Source: Psococerastis gibbosa (taxonomy: Eukaryota > Arthropoda > Insecta > Psocodea > Psocidae). Taken from it: DNA of 64,000 nucleotides. This document shows, piece by piece, positions 23,452 through 34,435 of this stretch. Every line of letters starts with the position of its first letter. Positions within the stretch are counted from its first letter, which is position 1. Location: contig OZ020490.1 in NCBI GenBank assembly GCA_963971405.1, positions 27,305,464 through 27,369,463 of the forward strand. Reading direction: 5' to 3'. The translations under genes were made by a program, and so were the position numbers. The notes under the pieces are model-generated. The model was not told where the DNA came from, searched no databases, and was given only the letters and a program-made list of their open reading frames with translations.

Positions 23452-24034
23452 TTGTAAAGTTGTACGACAATATACGTTTAGTGGAGACTCCGTTAGGCAC
23501 CTATTGACAAAACATTCCATTTTAGGTTCAAACTAAAAAAAAAAAAAATAGGCCTACCTACCACTTGTAACGTTTTCGTTTTGGGATATGGGCCTAGTCC
23601 AAAATTCGTCCTGAATTGGCCCTTAACCACTAACCGAGCTATTGAACGCTAATAATCCTCAGAACTGGATTGAAACAGGTTATAAGAAAGCGGTTACATA
23701 TAAGATTAGGCTATAACTACTAACTATAACTTCTAACTGGGCAAAATTCTGTACTTTCTAAGCCCCCCCCCCTTAACAAGAATGCAGCTGGTCATATATA
23801 AAGCTTTGAAAATTATTTAAGCATACGGTACGGCCCACAACAGGATAGGTAAATAATTTAAAAAGTCAAAACGTACTCTCGGGTTCAAACAACAAGGAAT
23901 TGCCTCAGACTTTAAACCCTTTGGTGACATACACTAGTGACGCCAAACGGACGGAGCTGGGTGGGTGTATTGACCTGGATTCACCTTTTCCATCATCAGC
24001 GCATGAATTAATGCATCGAGGCTCATAATGAGTT
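23452..24034. other. No gene recognised
   Basis: Flank of the Copia element with an A-run at 23536, a C-run at 23763 and only short frames. Nothing can be supported. Confidence 0.4.
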
Positions 24035-24301
24035 TTGAAGAGCCATTGGTGGAGAGGATGGCGAGAAAGAGACTGCAATGGTTGGAGCACTTTAGGTGAA
24101 GGTGCGGGAGGAAAATTGCTGGATGAAGAAATAGAGAAAACACGAAGAAGTGGAAGGCCAAGCAATAAAACCAGATTGAGGGCATCTCAGAAGAGTGGGA
24201 CTGGTACCAGAGGTTGTGTTAAATGATCTGAAGTGTCGGGACAGGAGGGAGTGGAGGAGGCTCACATATCACACCCTGGCTTACGGAGCTGATTAAATAA
24301 T
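24035..24301 (+). pseudogene. LINE 3'-end fragment (C-terminal region)
   Basis: Across two frames the sequence reads MARKRLQWLEHF, then RRSGRPSNK, then GLVPEVVLNDLKCRDRREW, the usual spacing of the region downstream of the reverse transcriptase in many LINEs (R-WxGH, GRP-R, a DR.-W block). The frame shifts at about 24090 and 24190. It ends in a TGATAGTGATAATAAATGA simple-repeat tail. Family not determined. Confidence 0.6.
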
Positions 24302-24746
24302 GATAGTGATAATAAATGAGTTTGAACCCTCATGTGGGTAGCATTTAGCCTATACATGGGGGCGATTACTCGTCTTACCCACAACTAGTTTCAATTTTTC
24401 AATGTTTCAAATTTCATTTAAACTCTGGAAGAAAAGAAGGCACTTTGGCAACCCTGATACTGGAGGGTATACAGACTGAGGCATTTTCTTAACAAATAGA
24501 CAAGAGGACAGATTCGGCAAGATGCAACAGAGGTAATAGGCCTCTAAAAAATTTTTCGTTGTACGTATTTGAAAAAAAAGTAAATGTTTGCCTATCTCAT
24601 GCTCATCAAATGCTGCAGGACCATGACCTCGTAGGCAGCTTACATAGTGCACTCTGTTCATTGGTTCTTCCACACATACATTTTGCATCTAGTATAAACC
24701 GTACTTGGTAAAACTTACGAGCTACTGTACTATTGATGATACAACA
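24302..24746. other. No gene recognised
   Basis: Between the LINE fragment and the segmental duplication; only short frames, nothing recognised. Confidence 0.4.
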
Positions 24747-27341
24747 ATTTAAAAAAACTTCAGGGAAGTACACCCCCCCCCTCCCCAAACTGCAGATATA
24801 CCCCATCCTAATACTGATTATTCTTTGTGCATTTTTGGTCACCCTACGCAAGTGTCCTCGCCTTTGGCTGCCTCAAGTGGGCTATGAGCTATCTGGACCT
24901 CAAAGCACTCTGATTGGTAGGAAACTTACGATATATAAGAGGGAAATTCTAACCGATCCCACATCATGTCTAACACGATAAAAGTTGTCCGTGTCATACG
25001 CATATTCTACGTCTAATCAGCACCCTCAGGGTTCAACAGTTTTAAAAGTTAAGCTCTTCATTCTCAACGTGCTAAATCTAATGTCCCTTACGGGCTAATC
25101 TACTATTGATGATTAGATTCAGCTCTGTAACGACTTAATACATCGGCGGCATTCGTGCGGTACAGCCCCCTCTGTACGTCAGTACACCAGTTGCAGATCA
25201 ATTTCCTAAGGCGCATGATATAGTTTCCTATAATGTGTTTTCCAGAAGAGGAATCTTCACAACCTGAGCTCTGGCAACGTAAAAGCTACTCAAACGTTAA
25301 GTTCTTGTTATCAGCGACGAATAGAAGACAATCATATGCATGCATTCACATGGTTATCGCACAATATTTGCCTCAGATCCCAAGCAACAACTACTGTTCA
25401 AATTGAGTTTGGAATGGAGTGAGTGACTGAAGTTTCATATTGGAATTTCCCTAGTGGACTGACCAGTGCCATGGTCATTGGGCAGCACAACGGTGGATTT
25501 AAGGACTAACAATTAGGTGTTGAGTTGCATGGCGGGCGACCGATAGTAGCTGAGTCCAAGACAAGAATAGCCTTAAGTGCTCAGAACACATCAGGAATGC
25601 CTACCCGACAGATGAGCGGGGATGAGCTCTGGATTGAGAACTTTCAGTGGGTGTCGCTGTTTAGAAAGGCATATGATGCAATGACAGTGCATGGACCGAA
25701 GTCAGGCAGCTAGATGTCTCAACCCTACAAATCACATTCACTTCACTTCACCAAATACCTAATTCAAGCCTAAGCACTACACAATGTATTTTCTTCATCT
25801 CCTCTTCTTTCTTTCCACTTCACAGACACTTCACCGACCCTCAAAAGACACCCAGCTGCCCAAAGGCATCCATATTTCTACTGTCAAAGTTTTGGATCTT
25901 ATAAAATGCGACCATTTTGGGCTCCCATCCAGTAGCCCTAGCGTGGCTTACAATGTTAATTTAGCAGCGTTGTTGAAAATTTGAACGTAGCAGAACAGAA
26001 TAACTATGATGGGATTGAGAAGGCAGGACGTGGCGTTTAATAAAAAGCTGCTGCAATCTAGAAATACGGAATACCTCCTTCTACTTACAAAGTGTGATCT
26101 ATAGGCTTAATATTGGATGTGGAACTTGGACTGTATAAGTGAAAGGAAGAACTTACTGTCAAATAGAGGCTTGAGATGAAGTGCTAAGAAAGAATCTTAT
26201 GGGCAGTCAGCAGTGATAGCCGGATGGATTGCACATAAAAATATAAAATGCCGAGCTAGAGGGGCGGATGTACGGTAATCATAGGGGGGGATTGATGAAA
26301 AGGGAGGGATAGAACAAGATACCAGGACCAAGACGTGGAGTACCAACTTACAAGAGTAAAACTTTAACAAGATACTAAATAAACATGGTAGGTCATGGTA
26401 GGACAGCAGTCCATCGTCCTTCTTTTGTCGTGCGTTCTCTTTGAATACGAGTATATTTCTTGTACTCAGCAGCAATGGTTACTACGCTATACAACTCATA
26501 CACTATACTGTCTTATCGCAATAATCCACTCCAAACACCTCGTCGCATTCGAAACCGAAGTTAAACTAGCCTTTGAAGAACTTAGAGGCTGACCGATACT
26601 CATTTTGCGAAGCAATCTTTTGGAAAACAAAATAGTAGAAGCCCCAGCCCATTAAGAAGATGACCTTGCCTGGCATACATCACGAACTGTACGCAACAGC
26701 AACCAATGAACCAAATCGGTACTGAAGCTATCGAACCTTACCAATAATAGACAGTAGCTCTGGGCGCAAAAGATTCAGTAAATCGAGAACATTAGCGCAG
26801 TCTTCAAGTCTGCTGTAGCCTAAGGAATGTTGAAGAGACGTGAAATATGCATCGACGCAAAAGAACATCTAGACTGTGTAAGACAGGGCTTCCCAAACTT
26901 TTTTGTCAGTGGCTCATTAGATTATTTTATGACTTTTTGTGGACCACCATGGCTGTGACAGAAAAATCGTCAAATTCTAGGACCAAGATCAATTAGTTTG
27001 TGCCTAAATTTAGCCTACGTTCTAATATTTGATTAAATATTTGGGACTGACATCGGTTAGATTTTATATTTCAGTGTCAAACTTACTGTATTTTACTTCT
27101 AATTTTTAATAACTCAGCTGTTTTATTTTCTTATTTCTTACTTTGTTCCATGGACGACCTGATATACTGTATGTCTGTGGACCACCGATGGTCCATGCAC
27201 CACAGTTTGGGAACCCCTGATGTAAGACATTACCCATTTCAAGTTTCCTACTAAACTAGGTGTTTGAGGTCCTTCTGCCGAAAATTCGATATAATAGTGT
27301 TCCTGACACAGCGCCGGCGCGTGAATATTGTTAGCTCGTGC
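24747..27341. repeat. Segmental duplication, copy 1
   Basis: Colinear with 34436-37312 in the same orientation, with scattered substitutions and small indels. Shared landmarks include GGTCACCCTACGCA, CACATCATGTCT, GAAGAGGAATCTTCACAACC (25237 and 35521), ATATGCATGCATTCACATGG, and AGTAGAAGCCCCAGCCCATT (26635 and 36921). No gene is recognised in either copy. Copy 1 alone carries the MITE at 26884-27219 and lacks the MITE found in copy 2. Confidence 0.9.
26884..27219. mobile_element. hAT-type MITE in duplication copy 1 (336 bp)
   Basis: Ends CAGGGCTTCCCAAACTTTTT and, reverse-complemented, CAGGGGTTCCCAAACTGTG. The flanking 8-mers are GTGTAAGA (26876-26883) and ATGTAAGA (27220-27227). Copy 2 of the duplication has the undisturbed site GAATGTGTAAGACAATC at about 37158, which proves the insertion and its limits. 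Confidence 0.9.
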
Positions 27342-27921
27342 AACGAGATCATTGCTTGTTTTAAGTATTTGCATACAGAAATTAAAATGTAAAGGAACAT
27401 GGTGGAATGTTATCAGTTTAAAAAGAAATCGGGAGACATTCAATGTCACAGAATGTCACATTGGGAATGTAGTCGGTGTCAGCAAAAGCTGTAGATGTGT
27501 TTATCTCAAAACGACATTATGCAAGTTAACACCTTTATATAACTTGTGTCTTCAATTAGGCTAAATTCAGTTTAAACCATTGACCAAACGCATATCCATG
27601 GGAAATGTAGTTAAAACGCTAAATGCGAATTACAATAACAACTAAAAAAATACAATGTGTAAACAAAATTTCGACTTGGGCTTATACATTTTCATTTCTA
27701 ATGAACAATGACTTGACCTTGGGATATGGTATAGCCTAGTAATGTCACATAGGATCAACAATGTAATACACGAGTGGATGAAGGCAATATTAATTTTAAG
27801 TGGATTATATATTTCAATAATGATAGTTAACACCATCTTCTCGTGTATTAAATTATTGCATTGAGTATTTATTACAATTATCAAGGCAAGCGAAAATGTA
27901 GGCTCACAATTTCATGCAGTA
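27342..27921. other. No gene recognised
   Basis: A/T-rich stretch with short frames only; nothing recognised. Confidence 0.4.
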
Positions 27922-28212
27922 TGAAGAACCAGGGGCGCCGGGTTTTGAAAATTCGAGTAGCGCAAAGCTAGCCGAAATTAGCTACCGCAGGCATCAGACC
28001 AGGCAAAACGACACTGAGCAGATATTAACCCCATCCAAATGTTTTGATAGTTTTGATCAGAATCAATTTTCTGTTTAAAAAAAAAAATATTCAATACTAT
28101 TAAGATTGCTTATTTACAAAATACCTAGGTATTATAATTATTGGTAAGAAGTCAGGATTAAAAAGCCATTGATAGTAAAAAGCGCATATTTTCCTTATGG
28201 GGCAAAATACTA

Positions 28213-29800
28213 CCCTGATTCAAAAAGGTTGGACCACCTCAATTCACAATGCATTTCAATTTTTATCTCTGTTAATACAAATTGTAAGTCGCTGAGTTTA
28301 CTCTGGAAATTAGCCAGATACTCCCTTAATGACATTTGATCAATTCAATTTAGATCCATTAGTTTTTCATCGATTCCTCGACACTTTAGAGAGAAGGTGC
28401 ATAATTAACCGAATCAAAAATCTTGGACCACTTAGCGTTATTCTTTCCGTGAACATCCAGGCAAGCTTGAAAAAAATGCACATTGCTTACATGCAGTGTG
28501 TAGACATATTTTCAAAACATCAGACACGTTATTTTTCCCTATCTGCATTTTATCATTGAGGAATGGTAAGAGGACCTGCTGTAGCGAAGAGCGTTCAGAA
28601 ACTGATAATTTTCCATCATCAAACAAGAAAAAGTGAGACAGAGATAAAGAGAATCCTCCAATTATCAAAGCCTACCGTCCACAATATTTTTGGTACGCTG
28701 TGCAAACGCCAAGACCACTGATCCGGGGGAAAGCGACGAGGCGGCCACGCAAGACGTCTAGTTGCCAGGACAGGGAATTCATAAAAATCATTAAAGCCAA
28801 ACGCATAACTGCTCTAGAGCTCAAGGAAGCTTGGAACTAATCAACATTGTCCAATAGCCCAGGTTCTGAGAGTACTACAGTTAGACGAATCCATTCTGCC
28901 CGCTATGGTTTTTACACTGCCACGGCGAACCCCCTATTGACACCTGTACAGATAAAGAGGAGATTTGCTTGGGCAAGAGAGAGGGTGAATTGGACTGAAC
29001 AGGGCTGGAAAAAGATCATTTGTAGCGATGAGGCCTGATTTCAACTAACTTTGGATTCTGCTGGATCTAAGCGCGTAGTGCGAATATCTGACGAGAAAAT
29101 CAAGCCCCACTGTATCAAGAAAACCGTGAAGTTTGGGTGTATGAGTGCATCAGGAACAGGTGTATTTTTTATTTTGTTGAGGGTACTGTTAATGGGTAGA
29201 CGTACATTAACATTTTGGAGGACAGTTTGAAGCCTTCCCTTACAAAGATGGTGTCGAATGGGAATTTTATATTTCAGCAAGACCGTGCAACTTGCCATAC
29301 CGGCCGAATCGCTAAGGCATGGTTTCAAAATAATGATATTAAACCTCTCCTATGGCCTTCAAGCAGCCCCTGGTCTTTCCCCAATCGAAAATATTTGGGG
29401 AAAAATGAAGAAGAAGTTGAGAACCCCTCTTGTACGGACAAAGGACGAACTGAGGACCATTTTATTAGAAATTTGGGATTCGTTCACTGCAGATGATTGT
29501 GTCGCTCTTGTATCTTCCATGCCCCGTTGCATTAAGGCAGTTATTAATGCAAAAGACACTATAACAAAATATTGAAAACGTAGTGGTCCAGGTTTTTTGA
29601 ATTGATGATTTCAGCATATGTTTGAGCAAAGCTGTCTTGTCAGATAGGTTTTAAACCTAATAAGGAGAATTTTTCTCATTTGATTGAGGAATAGTTAGGC
29701 TACTTTCTATATTAAAATAAATGATATATTATTCGAATTGACAGAGATAGAAACTGAAATGCATCGTGAATAAGGGTGGTCCAACCTTTTTGAATCAGGG
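28213..29800 (+). mobile_element. Tc1/mariner element (1588 bp), degenerate
   Basis: About 63-bp terminal inverted repeats start CCCTGATTCAAAAAGGTTGG at both ends (28213-28275 and 29738-29800). The left flank is TA (28211-28212); the right flank is TT, a mutated TA. The motif AAAAAGGTTGGACCAC at 28222 recurs as AAAAATCTTGGACCAC near 28420 and inverted near 29590, so each end carries two related repeats (the IR/DR arrangement of several Tc1 families). It lies inside the hAT-type MITE. Confidence 0.92.
28562..29575 (+). pseudogene. Tc1-type transposase pseudogene
   Basis: Starts MVRGPAVAKSVQKLII, with a helix-turn-helix block ending ILQLSKPTVHNIFG. After several breaks: IKAKRITALELKEAW, IHSARYGFYTA, RFAWARERVNWTEQGWK and ICSDEA (first catalytic Asp, followed by a stop where Trp is usual), FQQDRATCHT (second Asp region), and LSPIENIWGKMKKKLRTPL with the final Glu region in a shifted frame. 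The C-terminus CIKAVINAKDTITKY is intact. At least four stops or frameshifts (near 28720, 28838, 29038, 29190-29380) make it inactive. The order and length (about 335 codons when aligned) fit a Tc1 DD34E transposase. Confidence 0.9.
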
Positions 29801-29860
29801 TTGCAGTACAAGCCCCCCCCCCCCCCACGCCTCCGCTTGCTTGGCGCCCCTGGGGTGAAC

Positions 29861-30711
29861 AACATTTATCATATTCAGTTTTTATAAACAATTAACAACA
29901 ACAATGCACTATATCTACAGCTGTTACTAGATATTTAAATATTCATTTTTTTTTTAACAATTTGTACCGTACCAATCAAGCAACAGCAGACAAAAAGACA
30001 CCAAGAAATATTTTGCACTTAAATACAGTAAAACTTCACAGATGGTAAGGCAGACATTTAAACAAAAGTTCATAATGTCCTCCACTCATTTCAAGGTGAG
30101 CCTGGTTCAAAGAGAGCACCAAACTTCGTAGACGACGAGCGGGGACGCTTATACAATAGTTGATGAATACGAATGAACGTGGAAGAATAGTGGCAGGACG
30201 GCAAAATATAATGTAAATAAGGTGACATACAAGAAGTTACAATTGACAAAAACGAAACAATGTTTCCGATTAGCATCATTATTACTACTGTACCATTTAT
30301 TAACATCAACTTCACTTAATAATAATAATGCTTCACGCATGCTTGCTGCTTAATAAATAATGCTTCACGCAATAGGTACCGTATGCTATCAGATCCTGTT
30401 ATATGGTCACATTGCAGACTTAAATTCTCAAGTAAAAGCCCCAAACTATCCATCCTGAGTGCCTACGCTTTATATTGATTCCTCCCAAAAAATGAGTGGC
30501 AATTTTTATTTATTAAATTCCAATAACATTTGAAGTTCTCTAAGCCCAGTCCTGCCCAATCTCTGCTATCAGTTAAGGCATTGAGGACCTAGTCGTTAAG
30601 GCATGGCAGCCTATTTTCTATACTAGTAACAGAACAAAAAAGTCCTTATTTATTAATTATTTATTTATTATAATCTGTACATTGCATGGCCAATGCTTCA
30701 AAGCCGCATGT
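29861..30711. other. No gene; possible SINE tail fragment at 30618-30670
   Basis: Mostly unassigned. ACTAGTAACAGAACAAAAAAGTCC followed by TTTATTAATTATTTATTT at 30618-30670 resembles the 3' tail of the tRNA-derived SINE at 49317 (TAATAGAACAAAAAGTC then TTTATTTATTT). Confidence 0.35.
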
Positions 30712-30970
30712 GGCGCGGGTCCCTATTGGGAACTTGCGCTAGGAAATTGGGGATGTTTACCGATTATAGAGGTATCTGCTCTGCTGTGTAAGTAGTGGGG
30801 GGGGGGAAGGTTAAATGTTGAAGAAGAGGCCGAATGCTCTTAGGAACAGTATGATATGTGTGATCTGTGGCTGTTGTTCTGTTTCCTAGCGCTTCGGAGA
30901 GGGAGGAGATAGCTCGTAGGACGGAGGTTCGTTGGACCGAGTAGGTTGAGCAATCGAGAAGAGGGCGAGA
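30712..30970 (-). pseudogene. 5'-truncated 3' end of the I-type LINE
   Basis: Homologous on the minus strand to the last codons and 3' UTR of the LINE at 50.7-56 kb: DCSTYSVQRTSVLRA matches DCPTYSVQRASVLRA, and GCGCGGGTCCCTATTGGGAA matches the 3' UTR near 50711. Homology stops at GAGGGCGAGA. Confidence 0.85.
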
Positions 30971-32310
30971 TAAAATTTTACTAAACAAGCAGATTTGGGT
31001 TCCATTTTTTTTATATTAATTGTTGAAATTTTCATATTTGGCTCTTTGGCTAAAAAGTTTACCAACCACTGGCCCAGCTGATCATCATACAAAGAGGGAC
31101 AAAAGCATCAGTAACTTCTTGCAGCCATATTAGCATTGGAGAAAATTTCATTCAAATTTTAACTTTTCGATCCTCATCTCCATCCTTGAAGTATTGGACA
31201 TTACAGGTTAAACCCTTAATTAGTTTAATGTATTGTATTCCAGAGTCATTAAATTGAGTTAACATTGATTGTACAAATGGCCCTCCCTGAAATTTTGATT
31301 TTGATAACGATGAAAATTTGACAGGAAAGGAGCCTCCCGAAGATCGCTTTTATACACGTAGACAAGAAAACGATTGGGCGTACCCCGGGAAACATCACTG
31401 AGATTTCTGTGCAAATGGAATCAAACCCACCCAATTGGCACTTTTCAGAGCCATTCCTGACGGGCACGAAAAAATTGGAAAAACCTGTACCTGATTAATT
31501 ATTAATTTTTTCCACCGTTCAGCAATGACTTTTGTGAGTTTAGTGATGGGCTCGTAGTGTATTCCTGCTCGATCGTGAGCATGCGGATTCAAATATGCGA
31601 CAAACAGTCCCGTAAACTCCCTGTGTGTCCCATAACTTACAGCAGGCATAAGTTCGCAATAGCGGCATTTTTATTTAATTATTCTCTGGCGAACTTCGAC
31701 CGGATTTGTGGCACACACAGAGAGATCTAGGATACTTCAGAGGACAAATTGTAGAGTAGAATTGGCCATGTTGCACATCGATTGCTAGAGTGTGGGCGAC
31801 CGCATTAAGTAGTTATTTCCTAACTCACCTAGTGCACCTCCCACAAAGTAGTGGAGCAATTTTCAGGTGTTCGAATGCGAACACGCACTATTGAGTGCCG
31901 TTGAAAGGGATACACTAAAGGTAAATACATTGAATTAAATAAGAGAAATTCTAACCCATTAATAATTAATTAGCCGGCTTCGGTGCGGTGGCAGATCCAC
32001 AGGGGGGTAAATGAGTAAATTCATAGAAAAATTCATAAGATACTTAGTAAAAAAAAATGGATATAACTCAACTTTTCAACAACAACAAAAAATTACCTTT
32101 TAAACGTATAAAAAACTAGTGACCCCCCCCCCCCCTAAATTTACCGCTTGCACTCGTGCGAGTCTCACTACACGCCATATGCGACCGGAGACATGTCGTT
32201 ACTCAACGCAATTGCTATTAAGTTAATTAGGGACTGAAGAGGTAAATATGATGCATTCTTTAAATTGTTTCTACTCGATTTATCATTAAAAAGAAAAAAA
32301 ATCATTATAA
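30971..32310. other. No gene recognised
   Basis: Short frames only. G-runs at 32001 and a C-run at 32126, with a GGTAAAT/ATTTACC pair, could mark another decayed MITE, but the termini are not clear. Confidence 0.3.
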
Positions 32311-32348
32311 TAGGGGTATTCACTATGCGGTATTTTGCATGCTGAGCT

Positions 32349-32548
32349 NNNNNNNNNNNNNNNNNNNNNNNNNNNNNNNNNNNNNNNNNNNNNNNNNNNN
32401 NNNNNNNNNNNNNNNNNNNNNNNNNNNNNNNNNNNNNNNNNNNNNNNNNNNNNNNNNNNNNNNNNNNNNNNNNNNNNNNNNNNNNNNNNNNNNNNNNNNN
32501 NNNNNNNNNNNNNNNNNNNNNNNNNNNNNNNNNNNNNNNNNNNNNNNN
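32349..32548. other. Assembly gap, 200 N
   Basis: Exactly 200 undetermined bases, a conventional scaffold gap size, so the true length is unknown. The left edge shows AGGGGTATTCACT at 32312, the same terminal motif as the Harbinger-like element at 56510. Confidence 0.95.
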
Positions 32549-32730
32549 GTGTTAAATATGTTAATTCGAGAATCCCACTCTCGATCGTACATTTTAAAAT
32601 GGAACTCGGGGTTCGCATAATCCATCGTTAATGTAAATTTAAACATACATTTGTGTAGAGCGGCCGCGGCCATTTAAATGTCATTATAGTTTTTTATTGT
32701 TTATGAGCAGATATTTAGAGTGTGAGAGGT

Positions 32731-33450
32731 TAATTGCTTTCCAATTTATACGTAGTATAAGGAAAGCTTTGTGACGGTCGAAATTTTCGATTCCAAGATT
32801 TCAACGGATTTACACGTTTTCAGGTCCCAGGAACCCAAAAAAGTGGTTTTTACGAAATGTCTGTCTGTCGTTCTGGCTGCCTGTCTGTTCGTCGATTTCC
32901 GGGCAAACTACTCGGTCGATCTTGATGAAATTCGGCATGTAGGTTTACAAAAATCATACGTCGGAGCAATTTTTTTTATTTGGGGCTAACTTAATTTGGA
33001 GGGGTTTTATTCTCAAAAAAACGTCTAAAAAAATTATTTCTCAAAAACGGCTCCAACGATTTCTTTTAAATTCACATATATTGTAGTCGTTATTAATATT
33101 ACGGAAATGCGTGGGGTCGCTTGCCTCTTGATAGGTTGCTTCTGGGGGTAAAAAAAATAAACATAACTAAATTCTAATGAAAAATAACTAAAAAATAATT
33201 TTTCTGCGAAACTTTTCAATCGATGATTTCTACCTTCAGGCATGTTTTAGGCGTTAAATTGAGTAACGAAACCGGACAGGTTGCTTTCCCAGAAAAGTAT
33301 TTGGTTTTGTAAAAAAAAAATGTTTTTTTGAAAAAATGATAGAAAATTCACGCTCAAATGCATATTGCGTGCCCTGCCAGCTGCCAGTATTGCTGTGTGG
33401 TAATGTGTTGGTCTGAACTATCTAGAATTTTCCTCATCTCCAGTGACGTC
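32731..33450. repeat. Dispersed repeat family, copy 1
   Basis: Shares TTGCTTTCCAATTTATACGT, GATTTCAACGGATTTACA, CTTGCCTCTTGATAG, GCATGTTTTAGG and ACCGGACAGGTTGCTTTCC with 43765-44385. This copy also has GTCTGTCTGTCGTTCTGGCT and CGGTCGATCTTGATGAAATT, which are deleted in the second copy. A third, more diverged copy lies at about 47195-47500 (GGCTCCGATGATTTCTTT). No coding function is recognised. Confidence 0.8.
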
Positions 33451-34435
33451 AGGTGGTTTTTAGCAAATTACAAAAAAAAGTGGCAGCCTAGTCCACGCCC
33501 GGACCCCCGAAATCTCACGGGAGGGGGGGGGGATGTTCCAGGTTTTTCATGCTTTTTACATGACTGCTGCCAACCGATAAAGGTCTACGTAGCAAGAAAA
33601 AGTCATATTAACTATAAATATATTAAAAAATGACGCGAAAAGAACATTTCTCCCGGGTGATTTTAACCCATCACTTCAAGTTAAGTGATTTGGTGACCCT
33701 CATTTAAATTAGCAGTTTTTTTTCAAGCCGATTTTCTAGGGAAATATTGTAGGTAGAGCCGTCAAAAATATCCTTCAAACTAGCAAAAAAGCCCCTCTAC
33801 ATTACAATATATAGCCTATGATATGTGGCCTTCACTTACACCAATAATTGGCCACAGTTCTGGAACATCTTGTCTTCGGGACTAACACACCACGTTTATT
33901 GTACAAAAATACAGGCTACTTGACAATTTTTGAAATCCTATTACCTTTTTATTTTTATTTTATTTTATGCACGTTAAAATCAATTTAAGTTTGATGGTTA
34001 ACGTGACTAGTATGCGACGCCATCCGTGACAGCCGCCGTAGCTGTAGCATTAATATAATACGTATGCGAAGTCTGGCGTCATTTTCTTGTTGCCCATGTC
34101 TGCCGTGGTTTTGGCTCCACAGTCAAAAACACCAAAATTCAAAATTTATTTATTTATTTTCAATATTTACAAGTTTTTCAGCAATAATATATAGGCGTGT
34201 TATTATTGTTAGCCTATATAAGATAATCTTGCATATTTTATATTAACTATCAAATAGCCTCTATTGAATTAGAAAAAAATGGCCCATGTTATCATACATC
34301 TAAATCGTCAGAAATTTCTTGAATGGTGGCCTGATATATTGACAGCTGTAATTCTAAGAAAAAAAAAATTGATACTTAAATACCATGAGACAGATATTTG
34401 ATTTTTTCACCTAATAGGCTTTTACCCCTCTGGTA
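33451..34435. other. No gene recognised
   Basis: A/T-rich sequence with a G-run at 33523 and short frames only; nothing supported. Confidence 0.4.

Larger units (their letters stand above)
27930..29852. mobile_element. hAT-type MITE split by a Tc1 element
   Basis: Left end CAGGGGCGCCGGGTTTTG and right end, reverse-complemented, CAGGGGCGCCAAGCAAGC. Flanking 8-mers TGAAGAAC and GGGTGAAC match at only 5 positions, so the target duplication is decayed or uncertain. Removing the Tc1 insertion leaves about 333 bp, close to the size of the other hAT-type MITEs in the window. Confidence 0.65.

Noticed and set aside
32658-32680. Adjacent NotI (GCGGCCGC) and SwaI (ATTTAAAT) sites near the gap, suggesting vector sequence
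   Set aside because: The flanks show no vector backbone and the two sites can occur by chance; contamination cannot be supported from this alone.
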